Of a stretch of DNA of 64,000 nucleotides, positions 35,710 to 47,202 are shown in pieces. Origin of the DNA: Schoenoplectus triqueter (taxonomy: Eukaryota; Streptophyta; Magnoliopsida; Poales; Cyperaceae). The notes beneath the pieces were generated by a model. It ran no database searches. It was not told the origin of the DNA and was given only the letters and a program-made list of their open reading frames with translations. Each line of letters begins with the position of its first letter. Within the stretch, counting starts at the first letter, position 1. A program made the position numbers and the translations under genes. The stretch covers positions 186,001 to 250,000 of the forward strand of contig CAXKVV010000022.1 in assembly GCA_964058805.1 (NCBI GenBank), written 5' to 3'.

Positions 35710-37963
35710 GCGCCGGACAGAATTGTATGTATTATATAACAGTTGAGCAAATCTGACTTGTACTTGTAGGACAATTTAATATATCTAATTGAAAGAAAAA
35801 TAAATCGTACGATATCTTCCCCATCATTCTTTAAAGCCCGGCCATAATTTTCTAATCCAAAATGATCACACGTACGTACATTTTTTTCAACTATTTAATT
35901 AAGGCTCTTAATTATATGGCACAGACTACAGAGTCAACTTGACACAGGAAAACAGGACAAATTAACAATGAGTTATCGCATTATCCAATCACCTCGGTCT
36001 CCACATTCATGCCCTTTCGTGAATTTAATATTCTAAACTGATCTAGGGGTCATTTTGACATTTTTGTCCTTTTTAAAGTTATTACTCTTATAATAAAACC
36101 AAATATTGACAAATTAAATATTAACAATTAAAAAATTAATAGCTTAGATTCCTGCCTTTTCTAAAAAAATATAAAACCAAATATATATTGACAAACTTTT
36201 CTCCTATTGAGCATTTGAGCTCCCCCACAATTCCACATCCACTACCTCCTTATCCCTCGGACGGTTGGACCTCCCTTCTTTAACCTAACCCCCATATATA
36301 GATGGATATATAGATATGGTAGGAGAGGGTAGATGCACATATAATGCATTCCTTTTTGTAACTTAGCTTACCAACATAGCTATGCACTGGCATTTCTCAA
36401 AGCTATCTCCACATATGTGGTCTCTCCCCCCTGCGGTATATTTCTTGATCATGATGTCTTTTGTTATTAATTGTAACAAAAAAGTTATCCTCAACTTTTG
36501 ATGTACCATGGCAATTAAGAGGGATCCTTTTTGGTTGGCATAAATGTAGCAAGTCATATATAATTAATAAATACTAGCGGATACATGCATATGTGATATA
36601 TATGTTTTTTTTTTTGTTTTAAGCTCATATAAGGCTTACAGTACGTACTGCTCGTATGTATATCGGTACACATATATAGTATGCCTATATATAGTATTGA
36701 TGGCATCAGGTTTCTGTACCCATCCAGAATGGTTCTGGTTTGCTATATTGTATCCCAATTAATATCTGACACCAAGTAATAGAGGCAATAGGACAGTTTT
36801 GCAAGCCCTATAAATCAGCATTGTCCTATGCCAGTTCAGAAATTCAATGAGATCAACAAGTACTATGAAAAATTAGTTGCTTGGATTAATTAACACCATA
36901 TATAAAATAACAGTAATTTTTGTAAGATTACAAGAACAACACATGTGTTAGTTAGATGGAACGTCATTCTCTACTAGGCCACTACCACATGTGCGTAGCG
37001 ATCCGACCAGCCTACTAAACAACCAGCACGAGTTACATGATGAAACCCTTAATTAGTCGGATGGTCCCTGACCAGTTGAGCTGTTTCTCACAAATCATGA
37101 ACAACTAGCTGGGTTCTTACATGCTAGTGAATTAGTTGGTTGATCTTGCTCTACCAGTACAGGGGCAATCAAGAGAGGTCCAGTCTAAAGGGTGGCATTA
37201 GTAGGATGTGAAAGAGATAGATTATCTAAACTGATGTCATTGATCTAATTAATTTGCTTAATTTGATTTTCCGTGCCGACAAAGTAAAATTAATAAATAT
37301 GGTGAGAATTAATTCGCACGAGTGTAAAGAGCCCATTTCCTTGCTGACAACACTGATCTGTCATATTACCTCACTTCATGCTCTTTGTAGTTTGTAAGTT
37401 GTAACATGCCAAAAATTAACTGCTTGATGGCAAACAAAATCGAGAAAAATTTTAGTACTCCTTGTTTTGCCCCCCAGATTTTGTTTTGTTATAAGTAATT
37501 ACGCATAATAAACTTTACATTACAAGCAACAGTATGAAGAGATGGTTGACCTTATTGGTATAGTTAATTCAGTTGCAGATCATCAGTAGAATAAGATCAA
37601 CTAAAAAAAATCAATGGGAGGAATCATAGGTAAATAATATATTTTCTGTATTGTATGTAGCTAGGTTGACCTGATTAAGCCAATGAATACGGAATTATAA
37701 TTGACCCACAACAATTATTAAGTAAATGATTCCTTGTGATCATGCTCTTTCTTGGATGTGATTTCATAATAATTAAAATATTAAATATTAGTATAACGAT
37801 ATCAAATCTCTTGAATATAATTGTAATTGAACTCTCTCTGCAAGTGCAGAGCGAGAAAGATCTTACTTAAAGATATGATATTCTGACAAGCCCAGAAGTC
37901 AATAGATAATTTTGGCTGTCTTTTATATTATAGACAGCTGGAAGTTATTCTCTTTTAAGGTTT
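35032..37963. other. Intergenic, low-complexity AT tract, no gene recognised
   Basis: A compound (AT)n/GTATATATATA repeat occupies 35622-35712. A hairpin lies at 36784-36832 (see findings). The stretch 35900-37500 is less repetitive than its surroundings and could be gene-flanking or non-coding transcript sequence, but I see no supported exon. Confidence 0.4.
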
Positions 37964-38275
37964 TGTTGAAAAATGAATTGATTAAGGGGGGTGATTAGGC
38001 TCGGATAATTATTATCATAGACTAATTAGAGTAGATATATCTTAACTTTTAATTTAAATTAAAGGTTGTTTCTATTCTTTATTTTTCTTTCTCTAGATAC
38101 TGTATCAATAACAATACACATAAATATCAACGGTAACAAAAAGTTACCGTTACTATTTTCCACTTTAATATATATAGAGAAACTGTGTAACATATAAAAA
38201 AGATTAACAAATAATAAAATAATTATCTCTCATCAATCAATTTTCAGCATACAATTCATTCTCTCAAACTTGATA
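37964..38275 (+). repeat. 5' LTR of outer Copia
   Basis: 312 bases from TGTTGAAAAATG to CTTGATA, immediately before the primer-binding site. It lacks about 20 bases near its start compared with the 3' LTR and differs at many other positions, indicating an old insertion. Confidence 0.88.
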
Positions 38276-38287
38276 TGGTATCAGAGC
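38276..38287 (+). other. Primer-binding site, outer Copia
   Basis: TGGTATCAGAGC, complementary to the 3' end of plant initiator methionine tRNA, directly follows the 5' LTR. Confidence 0.9.
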
Positions 38288-38649
38288 AGGGTAAAACCTG
38301 ACTCAGTAGAAATCTCGCAACAAGCACCTACTAGTAACAACAAGATCACCACAAGAGCTATGACAAGATTTACCAGTACAATGAGATCCGTATCAGACTG
38401 AGCTACAACTCGACTGGAAACCAAGTTCCGGTACGAGGAGCCCAAGTACTAAATTACACTGTAACTCTACTAGAAATCAAGACCAGCAACTCTCCTTTCT
38501 CAAAATCAGTAACTTCCCTTAAATACCAGTAAATATTAAAGTACCAGTAACTGTTAAAACCAACTATTAGTCAAAATGATAGAAGAACATTCAAATCCAA
38601 ATTCAAATACTTCTGCCAATCGAATCTCTTCATTTCTCAGAACCAATTC

Positions 38650-39380
38650 ATAATTCAATACTTCTCAGAAAATTAAGCAATGCTCCATTAAATGAAAAGA
38701 ATTACATACCCTGAGCCAAAGCAGCCGGAGTAACACTCAAAAGTAAAGGGCTCTTAAGCTACATAAATGGCAACAAAATTCGACCCATATTTGAAGCAGA
38801 AACTCAAAAAGAGTGTGAGATGATAGACAATCAAGTCATGACTCTAATTATAAATTCAGATGAACTTCAATTATTAGATAGATTTTGCTGCTGTGATATA
38901 GCAGCAGACTTATAGCAAGAGATTGAAAACCAGTACAACAATAAAAAAGACATTCTCAAGTATATCAGCTTAAATAAAAATCACAAACATAACACAAGAA
39001 TCACGAGACATATCCGAGTTGATAGGGCATGTAAGATCGAAATATGAGTAATTAAAGCTCTATCGACCTCTACACCTTTCTAGGAGACCTTGATTCAAGT
39101 TATGAGGCGATTAAAGCTTAAATTCTCCTCTCAACCAATAAGTTATCCTTTGAAGAGATAACAACTCGCATCAGACAGAAAGCGACAAGATGAGTTGCGA
39201 TAGACACCTCTGACTCGAGCCCGAAGCCAGAGGAACATGCCTTCTCAGCCCGCCACTACAATGCTTAAAAAGTCAGGGGTAAGGGGGAGATTGAGCGATG
39301 TGCTCATTGTAAGAAGAATGGTCATAATCAAGAAATATGTTGGATACTCAGTCCACACATCTGCCCTATGTGAGGCAATC
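38650..39380 (+). pseudogene. Outer Copia gag remnant
   Basis: Interrupted gag frames of the UBN2 type. A zinc knuckle remains at 39299-39340: C-A-H-C-K4-ish spacing CX2CX4HX4C (CAHCKKNGHNQEIC). Frameshifts and stops are frequent. The role would be nucleocapsid formation; the copy is dead. Confidence 0.75.
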
Positions 39381-39734
39381 AGCAGCTCATATAGGCAGCG
39401 AGGAGAAGAGGGGTGAATACCCTAGAAATCAAGAGGAAGGGGTTTCTCTCAGCGAAAGAGAAAGTCAGATCCAACTCGAGTAAAAAAAGGTGTAGACTTG
39501 ATAAGATCGATCACTTCTGACATCATTATTAAATCAACAGATTCAGCATTGAGATTAGGTTTGGGCTCTATTCTAACAAAATCAATTAATACAAACTCCA
39601 ATTTTAATAAATTAAGCCCAAACTATGATGAATTGACCAAATTAGAAATTAGGGTTGAAATTAAATCAAATAAATAGAGTTTAATTATAGGATTACCTTG
39701 TCAAAATTCCAAAATTATTAACAAGTGGGTTCTT

Positions 39735-40890
39735 AACTTGGCAATAGACCACATGACCGAAAATCTAACATTTCCAAATAATTATCGAAAAATCAATAAT
39801 GATCAAAATTTTATAATAACTAATAATGAGAAAATTAGAATAAAAGGTTGGGGGGCATGATTAGTATTTTTTCAAAAAAGTTTATTTAAGATGTATTTTA
39901 TGTAGAAAAATATTCTATAAATCTTTTATCTTTTAGCAAGCTTGCAAAGGATTTAAATTGTGAAGTAATTTAAAAAAAGAAAAAAATTGATGAAGGATAT
40001 TTAGAAAATATTTTTATTTATTGAGCATGAACAAGTCTTATTTCAATGCTAAAAAAAGATGATTTATATGAAATATGATACAAATGAGTGGGGCACACTT
40101 CCAATAAATTTTTAAAGTTTATAATTAATATTTCTAAAAATTATTATAGTAATTATGAAGTTTCTAGACTTACTAAGCATATTAAAATTTCTTTTTATAA
40201 TTTTAATTCTAAAAGTAATGAAAAACTTGAACTCGTTCATTCTGATTTTTGGGGACCCGCCCTTGTAATCTCTTACAATGACTTTAGATATTTTATCATT
40301 TTTAATGATGATTTAAAATGACTTTGTTATATTTAATAAAAAATAAAACTAAAGTTTTCTCCCACTTTCAAATTTTCTAAAATTTAGTAAAAACACAATA
40401 CAATACAAAGATTAGAATACTTCGTATGGATAATATAACAAAATTTATTAATCAATTTTTTTTCAAATTTTGCAAAATTTTAAGACATTAGTCACCAAAC
40501 ATCATGTTTATACACAACACAATAAAATGGAGTTTCAGATTGAAAAAAACATAATGTTCTGAAAATAGTTTGGTCGGAATTTGTCCTTACCGCCACCTAC
40601 TTCATAAATAGATTGTCAAGTATAAATTTAAGTTTTAAAAATCCTTTAGAAATTCTTTATGATCGGAAAATAAATCTTGTTCACTTAAGGGTTTTTAGTT
40701 GTACTTATTTTGTTCATAAGAACCAGTTGAACAAATTGGACTTTACCACAACAAAAGTAATATTTTTGGGATACTCTAATCAGCAAAAAGGATATAAGTA
40801 CTATGATCCAATTTTTTTTATTTCTAGAAATATGACGTTCTTTAAAAATAAACCCTATTATAAAAGTGGTGAGAAAAACCACAATTAAGA
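39735..40890 (+). pseudogene. Outer Copia protease and integrase remnant
   Basis: 39739-39765 matches the protease active-site region but reads LNLAIDHMT where DSGATDHMT is usual, so the catalytic Asp is lost. 40088-40321 matches the pre-integrase zinc region and the start of the integrase core (ELVHSDFWGP, FIIFNDD). 40613-40888 matches the integrase C-terminal part (LHLRVFSC-like, KVIFLGYS, GYKYYDP). Stops separate the pieces. Confidence 0.8.
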
Positions 40891-41089
40891 CATGTCACAA
40901 AATGAATTTGTCCTACCTTGTTAACCAAGAGAGAATATAAAGTGGTATAGAGTTTCATGAGCAAATAAGTACTCAAGAGTCCGAGGAAGTTGATCAACCC
41001 CCAAGAGGAAGACGAGGAAAGTGAAGAGCACGAGGAAGCTCAAGAAGTATTACCATAAAGATCAACCCGACAAACTCAACTCTTAACAA

Positions 41090-41348
41090 AATTGAAGGAT
41101 TTTGTCTCATATATGGTATAAATATCCAATTCAAACTGAGTGCCTTGTCACAAACTGAGGAATTAAAGAATTATGAATGACAAAACTTGACCCAAGATAA
41201 CACAAGACAATGAATGAAGAACTCCACACCATAGAAAAAAACTTGAGAAATATATGAGCTATCAAAAAATAGAAAAACTAGTTGGTTTTAAATGGGTGTA
41301 TAAAATTAAATATCACTGTGATGATACTATAGAACGTTATAAGGTAAG
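41090..41348 (+). pseudogene. Outer Copia reverse transcriptase, 5' part
   Basis: Encodes the N-terminal edge of the Copia reverse transcriptase (FKWVYKIKY, DDTIERYK) and stops abruptly at 41348, where the inner element begins. The frame continues at 46577. Confidence 0.8.
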
Positions 41349-41677
41349 TGTTAATAAATAAAGAGGATTAAGATTTAATTAATTAGTCTTAGACCCGTGA
41401 GGGTATTTTCATCATAGGTTAATTAGAAAAAATGCATCCAACCTTTCTAATTAATTAATTAGAAGAGGAGTTACAAATTTCCTTTGTATAGGCTATAGTG
41501 TATTAGGCAACAACTAGGCAACAGTGTGTTAGGTATTCCAACGGTAACACTTTATTATCGTTTTTTATTTCTCATGTAAAACCGCCTATACATAGGCTCT
41601 ATATCAAAAACGGTAAAAAAATAAGATAACAATTATTCATCATATCAAACAGCCAATTATTCTAAAAAAATCTAACA
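41349..41677 (+). repeat. 5' LTR of inner Copia
   Basis: 329 bases, TG...CA. Compared with the 3' LTR it has an 11-base tandem duplication (AGGCAACAACT region, about 41515) and 52 extra bases at its 3' end (41626-41677). Confidence 0.9.
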
Positions 41678-42074
41678 TGGTATCAGAGCGTGTTAAATTC
41701 TGATTTTCGTAAGAAATTCCAAGGCAACAGTTACTGATAACTGGACCAGCATCAACATAAAACTGTAACAGTCAACCAAAGCTATACCAGTGACTGGTAT
41801 AAAACTTCAACCCACATAACAGTGAGGAGTATTGTATCAGTGCCAATATAGAATTCAGTTTCTGTTCACAAAAGCCAAAAGTCAACAACAAATATCTCAT
41901 CTATGTTATTCCCAAAGTTCAGAAAAGATCACAATCCAAAATTTTTTACTAGAAATACTGAGAAATAGCCAAAATGACAGAACCAATGTTCACTTTTCCA
42001 ACTTCAAACCAGTCAACTCAAATATCCACAATCATAAGACCCAATGCTGATTTCAACAGTTCATAAAAACTGAA

Positions 42075-43124
42075 CAATGTTCCTCTCAATGGAAAAAAAC
42101 TATATTCCATGGGCTAAGGCTACAAGGGTGGCTCTTAAAGGTAAGGACTTGCTCGGGTATGTGAATGGAAATAGAGTGAGACCCACAGAAGGGGTAGAAG
42201 TACAAGATGAGTGAGATATGATTGATAGTCAAGTAATGACTCTAATCTCAAATTCCCTTGACCATAAACTATCCGAAACCTTTTACTATGACACCTCATC
42301 ATAGCTATGGAAAACAATTAAAAACCAATTTAGCAACAAAAATAATCATTCACAGATTTACCAGTTTAAGAGAGAAATAACCCAAATTTCATAAGAAACC
42401 AGAGATGTACCCCCAATTAATCGGGCATATGAGAGCTAAATTCGAAGAATTAAAGTTATATAGACCTCCAACTACTGACCTTAGTGTGCTTCAAGAGAGG
42501 GAGGAGACTGATCGAGTCTATTCATTTCTTGCAGCCCTTAACTCGAGCTATGAAGCGATAAGAGCACAAATTCTGCTTTTAACCGACAAGCTTACCTTTG
42601 ATGGAGTGACAGCCCTAGTTAGACAACAAGTAACTAGATGAGTGGAAATGAGAGCTTATGACTCGAACCCTAAGCCCGAGGCTCTTGCCTTCTCAGTCCA
42701 GTACTCAAGTGTAGGCAAAGGCAAAGAAATGAGAGAGATCGAGAGATGCTCTCACTGCAAACGAGATGGTCACTCTCAAGAGAAATGTTGGATACTTCAT
42801 CCCCATCTCCGACCAAACAGAAACACATCTGAGGCAGCGGGGCAGAGGTTTTCTCAAAAAATCCTAGATGGCAGAGAGGGGGAGAAAATGAAGGGGACTG
42901 GCTTGATGTCGGTGAAGAATGATCTCAAAGGAAATTCGTTGAGTCGAAATAAAGGGGACATGCTTGATCGCTTTGAGATGATGTTGCCAGCCCTAATAAA
43001 TCACAATCTGGGCACAAGTTCAATTAACTCCTTTGTTAATTTTCATTTAGCCAGCCCATTGAGCCCAACTGTCTTAGATAGTGTAAAGAGAGCCAGCAAG
43101 GGCCCAAAGTGTGAAAATAAATAA
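42075..43124 (+). pseudogene. Inner Copia gag
   Basis: UBN2-type gag: NYIPWAKA near the start, then 42405-43124, a single frame broken only by a TGA at 42639. The zinc knuckle CSHCKRDGHSQEKC is intact at 42747-42788 (CX2CX4HX4C). Several stops precede 42405. The family product packages element RNA; this copy cannot make it. Confidence 0.85.
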
Positions 43125-43199
43125 ATTGCTCCAGTGCTGAAGTCTCTAGTTCAGATTCAATATATGAGAACAATTACTTAACCATATGACATTAACACT

Positions 43200-44420
43200 A
43201 AAAATAATTCACAAATCAATACTAAATGGGTACTTGACTCGGTAGCTACGGATCACATGACAGGAAATCAAATGTTGCTAAAAAGTTATCGTACCATCAT
43301 AAGTAATCAATACTTTACGATTGTAAATAACAAACAAATTAAAATTAAGGGTTGAAATATAATTAGTATCTTTCAAAAAAAAAAAAATCTTCAAGATATT
43401 TTCTATGTTGAAAATTGCTTGGTGAATCTTTTATCCATTAGCAAACTTTCTAAAGAATTGAATTGTGAGATCATTTTCAAAGAAAAAATTATGATTTTTC
43501 AGGACCTAGTCACCAAGGAGTTGATTGGTGAAGGACACTTAGAAAATGGCTTATACATTTTGGATAGCAACACGTCTTTTTCAATCATAAGAAATATGTC
43601 AATTTAAGCGAACTCTGGCACAAGCGTGTGGGACATGCTTCCAGTAAATTTTAAATTCTATGTTAATTTTTTTTAAAAACTATTGTAGTAAGTGTGAAGT
43701 TTGTAAACTTACTAAGCTTATGAAACTTCCCTTTTCTTACTCTATTTCCAATAGTAATGAGAGTTTTGAACTTGTTCATTCCGATGTGCTGGGTATCACC
43801 CCCGTAACCTCTAACAATGATTTTAGATATTTTATTATTTTTATTGATAATTTTTCTAAAAATACATGGTTATATCTTATGAAAAATAAAAGTAAGGTTT
43901 TCACTCATTTTTAAACATTTATAAATTTGGTAGAGACACAATATAATAAAAAATTAAAACTCTTAGGACGGATAATGGAACATAATTTATTAACCAAAAT
44001 TTTTCAAATTTTATAAAATCAAAGGGTATGATACATCAAACCACGTGTATTTACACACCACAACAAAATGGGGTGTCCGAACGAAAAAATCATCACTTAC
44101 TCGAAATGATAAGAACTCTTTTATTTCAAAAAAATATTTCCAAAATATTTTGGTCGGAAGCCGCTCTCACCTCGGTGTATTTAATAAATAGATTTCCTAG
44201 TGCAATCTTAAATTTTAAAAGCCCCTTTGAAGTTCTTCATGGAAGAAAAATTAGCTTAGATCACTTAAAGTTGTTCGGGTGCACATGTTTTATTTATAAA
44301 AATAAATTAGATAAATTAGATTTTACCTCAATAAAAGTTATTTTTTAGTATATTCCTCTAAAAAAAATATAAATGTTATGACCCAAAAAATAAAAGACTT
44401 TATATCTCACGAAATTTATT
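43200..44420 (+). pseudogene. Inner Copia protease and integrase
   Basis: The protease motif at 43225-43262 reads LDSVATDHMTG, with Val for the usual Gly. The pre-integrase region (43419-43720) has HKRVGHA and KCEVCKL, the HHCC zinc ligands. The core has ELVHSDV, FIIFIDNFSKNTW and TPQQNGVSERKN, so the D, D and E positions are retained. LFGCTCFIYKNKLDKLDF ends the conserved part. Stops near 43355, 43605 and 43912 break the frame. Confidence 0.88.
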
Positions 44421-44549
44421 TTTTTCTTGAACATGAACCTTTTTTTTAAATAATTGAAGAAAGGTATCATGATTATCATATTTTAAATGATTTTATTCTT
44501 CCTTGTGTTGCTAATCAAGAAGGAAAAGAGGTTTTTGTAGAAAATCATG

Positions 44550-45481
44550 TTCAAATGGGTGATCAAGAAAGAGAGGACCATGAATCTTCACAAGGAGAGA
44601 TCAAAGAAAATAAAAATGTAGAAGAAACCCAAGAAGAAGAAGTATTGATAAGGAGATCAAGCCGACAAACACAACCCTCAACAAGATTGAAAGATTTTAT
44701 CACATACTCGGTACAATATCCAATCCAAGATTATATTTCTTATGGAAATATCAGTAATGAACATTATATTTTTCTTAAACTCCATATCACAAGCCAATGA
44801 ACCATAAAATTTTGAGATAGAAAAACATAACCCAAATTGGTGTAAGATGATGGACGAAGAGCTCCATGCCTTAGAAAAAAAATCAAACATGGGAAATATG
44901 TTTTCTACCAAAAAATAAAAAAATGATTGGATGTAAATAGGTGTATAAGATCAAGTATTATAGTGATGGAACCATAGAACGGTATAAAATAAAATTAGTT
45001 GCCAAAGTGTATACCCAAACTTATGGTATTGACTAATGTGAGACCTTCGCATCGGTTGTAAAAATAAACACCATGAGGATTCTATTGTCCATTGCGGTAA
45101 ACCATAGTTCGAACCTTCAAAATGGACGTAAAAAATATTTTTCTTCAAGGAACACTTGAAGAAGAGGTATATATGAACCTTCCACCGGGCCATAGAGAGG
45201 AGAATATTCCTAACCTTGTTTGTAGGTTAAAAAAATTAATTTATGGATTAAAGCAATCTCCAAGAGAATGGTATGGCAAGCTTAGTAATTTTCTAATTTT
45301 ATGTAATTTTAAAGTTAGTGGTGCTGATTCATCCATGTTTACTAAGAAGAATTCTAATGGAACAACCGTAGTGTTATTATATGTGGATGACTTAATTATA
45401 ACCGGTAATAATCAATTAGAAATTGATTGTGTAAAGAGAGACCTAAAAAATAAGTTTGATATAAAATATTTAGTCAAATAA
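44550..45481 (+). pseudogene. Inner Copia reverse transcriptase
   Basis: 44555-44800 is the variable linker before the reverse transcriptase (RRSSRQTQPSTRLKDF). 44900-45110 is the degraded N-terminal part. 45122-45481 is open and contains DVKNIFLQGTLEEEVYM, LIYGLKQSPREWY and the catalytic LLYVDDLIITG intact. Stops on both sides make the copy inactive. Confidence 0.88.
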
Positions 45482-45548
45482 AAATATTTTTTTTGGGATA
45501 AAAATTGCTCACTCTCTTAAAGGGCTATTTATATCTCAAAGAAAATAC

Positions 45549-46323
45549 ATGCCTGATTTGCCTAAAGAAACCGGAAAATTAGTGTGTAAGCCGACATTAA
45601 CCCCAATTGTTTCAAATATGAAACTCAATACCGAGGATGGTGAACCATTGAAAGATATAAACCACTTTCAAAAATTTGTTGGAAGGTTAATCTATTTGAT
45701 CGTTACTAGACCGGATGTTTTATTTTTCATAAGTCAAATTAGCAAGTATATGCACTCACCAAGAATACCACATACGATGCCATTAATAGAATATTAAGGT
45801 ACCTCAAAGGTACCCCGAAAAGGGAATTTGGATGAAAAGAAATAATAATAGTACTCTATGTGGTTATTCTGACGCAGATTGGGCGGAAAGTTTTGATAAA
45901 AAATCAACTACCGACTTTTACATATTTGTGGGCGGAAATTTAGTCACATGGAAGAGCAAGAAGCAAAATATCATTGCTCGATCTAGTGCGAAAGTAGAGT
46001 ATCGAGCAATGACATCCACCGTAAGTGAATTGACGTGGATTAAACAAGTGCTAGCTAATTTGAACATAAAGATCAAGGAACCAATGAAGATATTTTGTGA
46101 TAATCAATCAGCAAGACATATTACAACAAATCCCGTCTTCCATGAGCGCATCAAACACATCGAAGTGGATTGTCATTTTATTAGAAAAAAGTACAATCAA
46201 AAGAGATGGAAACTCTGTTTGTCAAGAGTGAGGATTAGCGTCAAAGCATTTGAGAATATTTCGCACAAGCTAGGATTATATGACTTCTATCATTCTAGCT
46301 TGAGGGGGAGTGTTAAGAAATAA
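45549..46323 (+). pseudogene. Inner Copia RNase H region
   Basis: 45549-45797 is the connection domain (FQKFVGRLIYLIVTRPD, a variant of YRSLVGSLLYLT) and 45832-46310 the RNase H: GYSDADWAE, SWKSKKQ-like VTWKSKKQN, SSAKVEYRAM, and FCDNQSARHI. A frame break lies at about 45798. The frame runs into the purine tract and the 3' LTR. Confidence 0.88.
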
Positions 46324-46576
46324 AAAGGATTATGATTTAATTAATTAGCCTCAAACCCGTGAGGGTATTTTCATCATTGGCTAATTAGGAAAAATACATC
46401 CAACCTTTCTAATTAATTAATTAGAAGAGGGGTTATAAATTCTCTTTGTATATGCTACAGTGTATTAGGCAACAGTGCGTTAGTTATTCCAATGATAACA
46501 CTTTATTATCATTTTTTGTTTCTCATGTAAAACTGTCTATAAGTAGGCTCTGTATAAAAAACAGTAACAAAATAAG
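46311..46576 (+). repeat. 3' LTR of inner Copia, truncated
   Basis: 266 bases from TGTTAAGAAATAA. It ends at ATAAG, where the 5' LTR continues for another 52 bases, and then passes straight into the outer reverse transcriptase frame. Confidence 0.88.
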
Positions 46577-46872
46577 ATTGGTTGATAAATGGTATACCCA
46601 AATCTACGATATTGACTATCATGAGATCTTAGCACCTGTTGTGAAAATGAACATTCACAACGAATCATGTACTTCATGAGCGTACCAAGCACATTGAAGT
46701 AGATTATCATTTATTAGAGAGATGATGCAATCAAAGGAGATCAAAACCCCGTTCGTCAGGAGTGAAGATCAATTGGCCGACATCTTCACCAAAGAATTGA
46801 GCGTCAATGCATTCGATAATATTTTAAACAAGTTTGGATTGTACGATCTCTACCATCCTAGCTTGAGGGGAG
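46577..46872 (+). pseudogene. Outer Copia reverse transcriptase stub fused to RNase H tail
   Basis: 46577-46665 resumes the outer reverse transcriptase (RLVDKWYTQIYDIDYHEILAP). At about 46668 it jumps to the late RNase H (HERTKHIEVDYHF, DQLADIFTKELS, GLYDLYHPSL), so roughly the bulk of reverse transcriptase and RNase H (about 1.5 kb by comparison with the inner element) is missing. Confidence 0.85.
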
Positions 46873-47202
46873 TGTTGAGAAATGAGTTGAATAAGAGGTG
46901 ATTAAAGGGGTTGCTTCTATTCTTTAAGTGATGATTAGGCTCATATAATTATCATCATAGGCTAATTAGAGTAGATACATATAACCTTTAATTTAAATTA
47001 AAGAGATTGCTTCTACTCTTTATTTTTCCTTCTCTAGACACTGTACTAATAACAGTACATATAAACACCAGCCATAAAAAAGTTATTTTTAATATTTTTT
47101 CACATAGCAACTATGCAACATGTAAAGAGATTATCATAAAATAAAATAATTAACTTTCATTCATCAATTTCCGACATATAATTTATTCTCTCAAACTTGT
47201 CA
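46873..47202 (+). repeat. 3' LTR of outer Copia
   Basis: 330 bases, TGTTGAGAAATG to CTTGTCA, followed by GATTT, the partner of the GGTTT before the 5' LTR. Confidence 0.88.

Larger units (their letters stand above)
41349..46576 (+). mobile_element. Inner Copia LTR retrotransposon nested in the outer one
   Basis: LTRs at 41349-41677 and 46311-46576 start TGTTAA. The primer-binding site TGGTATCAGAGC is at 41678-41689 and the purine tract TTGAGGGGGAG at 46300-46310. Flanks GTAAG (41344-41348) and ATAAG (46572-46576) fit a 5-bp duplication with one mismatch. The internal region has gag, protease, integrase, reverse transcriptase and RNase H in Copia order, interrupted by stops and frameshifts. 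By eye the LTRs differ at about 30 of 266 aligned bases. It is younger than the outer element because it interrupts it. Confidence 0.93.
37964..47202 (+). mobile_element. Outer Copia LTR retrotransposon, degenerate, interrupted
   Basis: LTRs at 37964-38275 and 46873-47202, both starting TGTTGA and ending in eroded forms of TTGACA, flanked by GGTTT (37959-37963) and GATTT (47203-47207), a 5-bp duplication with one mismatch. The primer-binding site TGGTATCAGAGC (38276-38287, initiator Met tRNA) and the purine tract CTTGAGGGGAG (46862-46872) sit where expected. The Copia order gag, protease, integrase, reverse transcriptase, RNase H is present, with many stops. A second Copia element (41349-46576) splits the reverse transcriptase, and the segment between reverse transcriptase and late RNase H is deleted near 46670. 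Confidence 0.92.

Noticed and set aside
38276..41689. TGGTATCAGAGC sites as tRNA gene pieces
   Set aside because: They are retrotransposon primer-binding sites directly after LTRs; no cloverleaf surrounds them.
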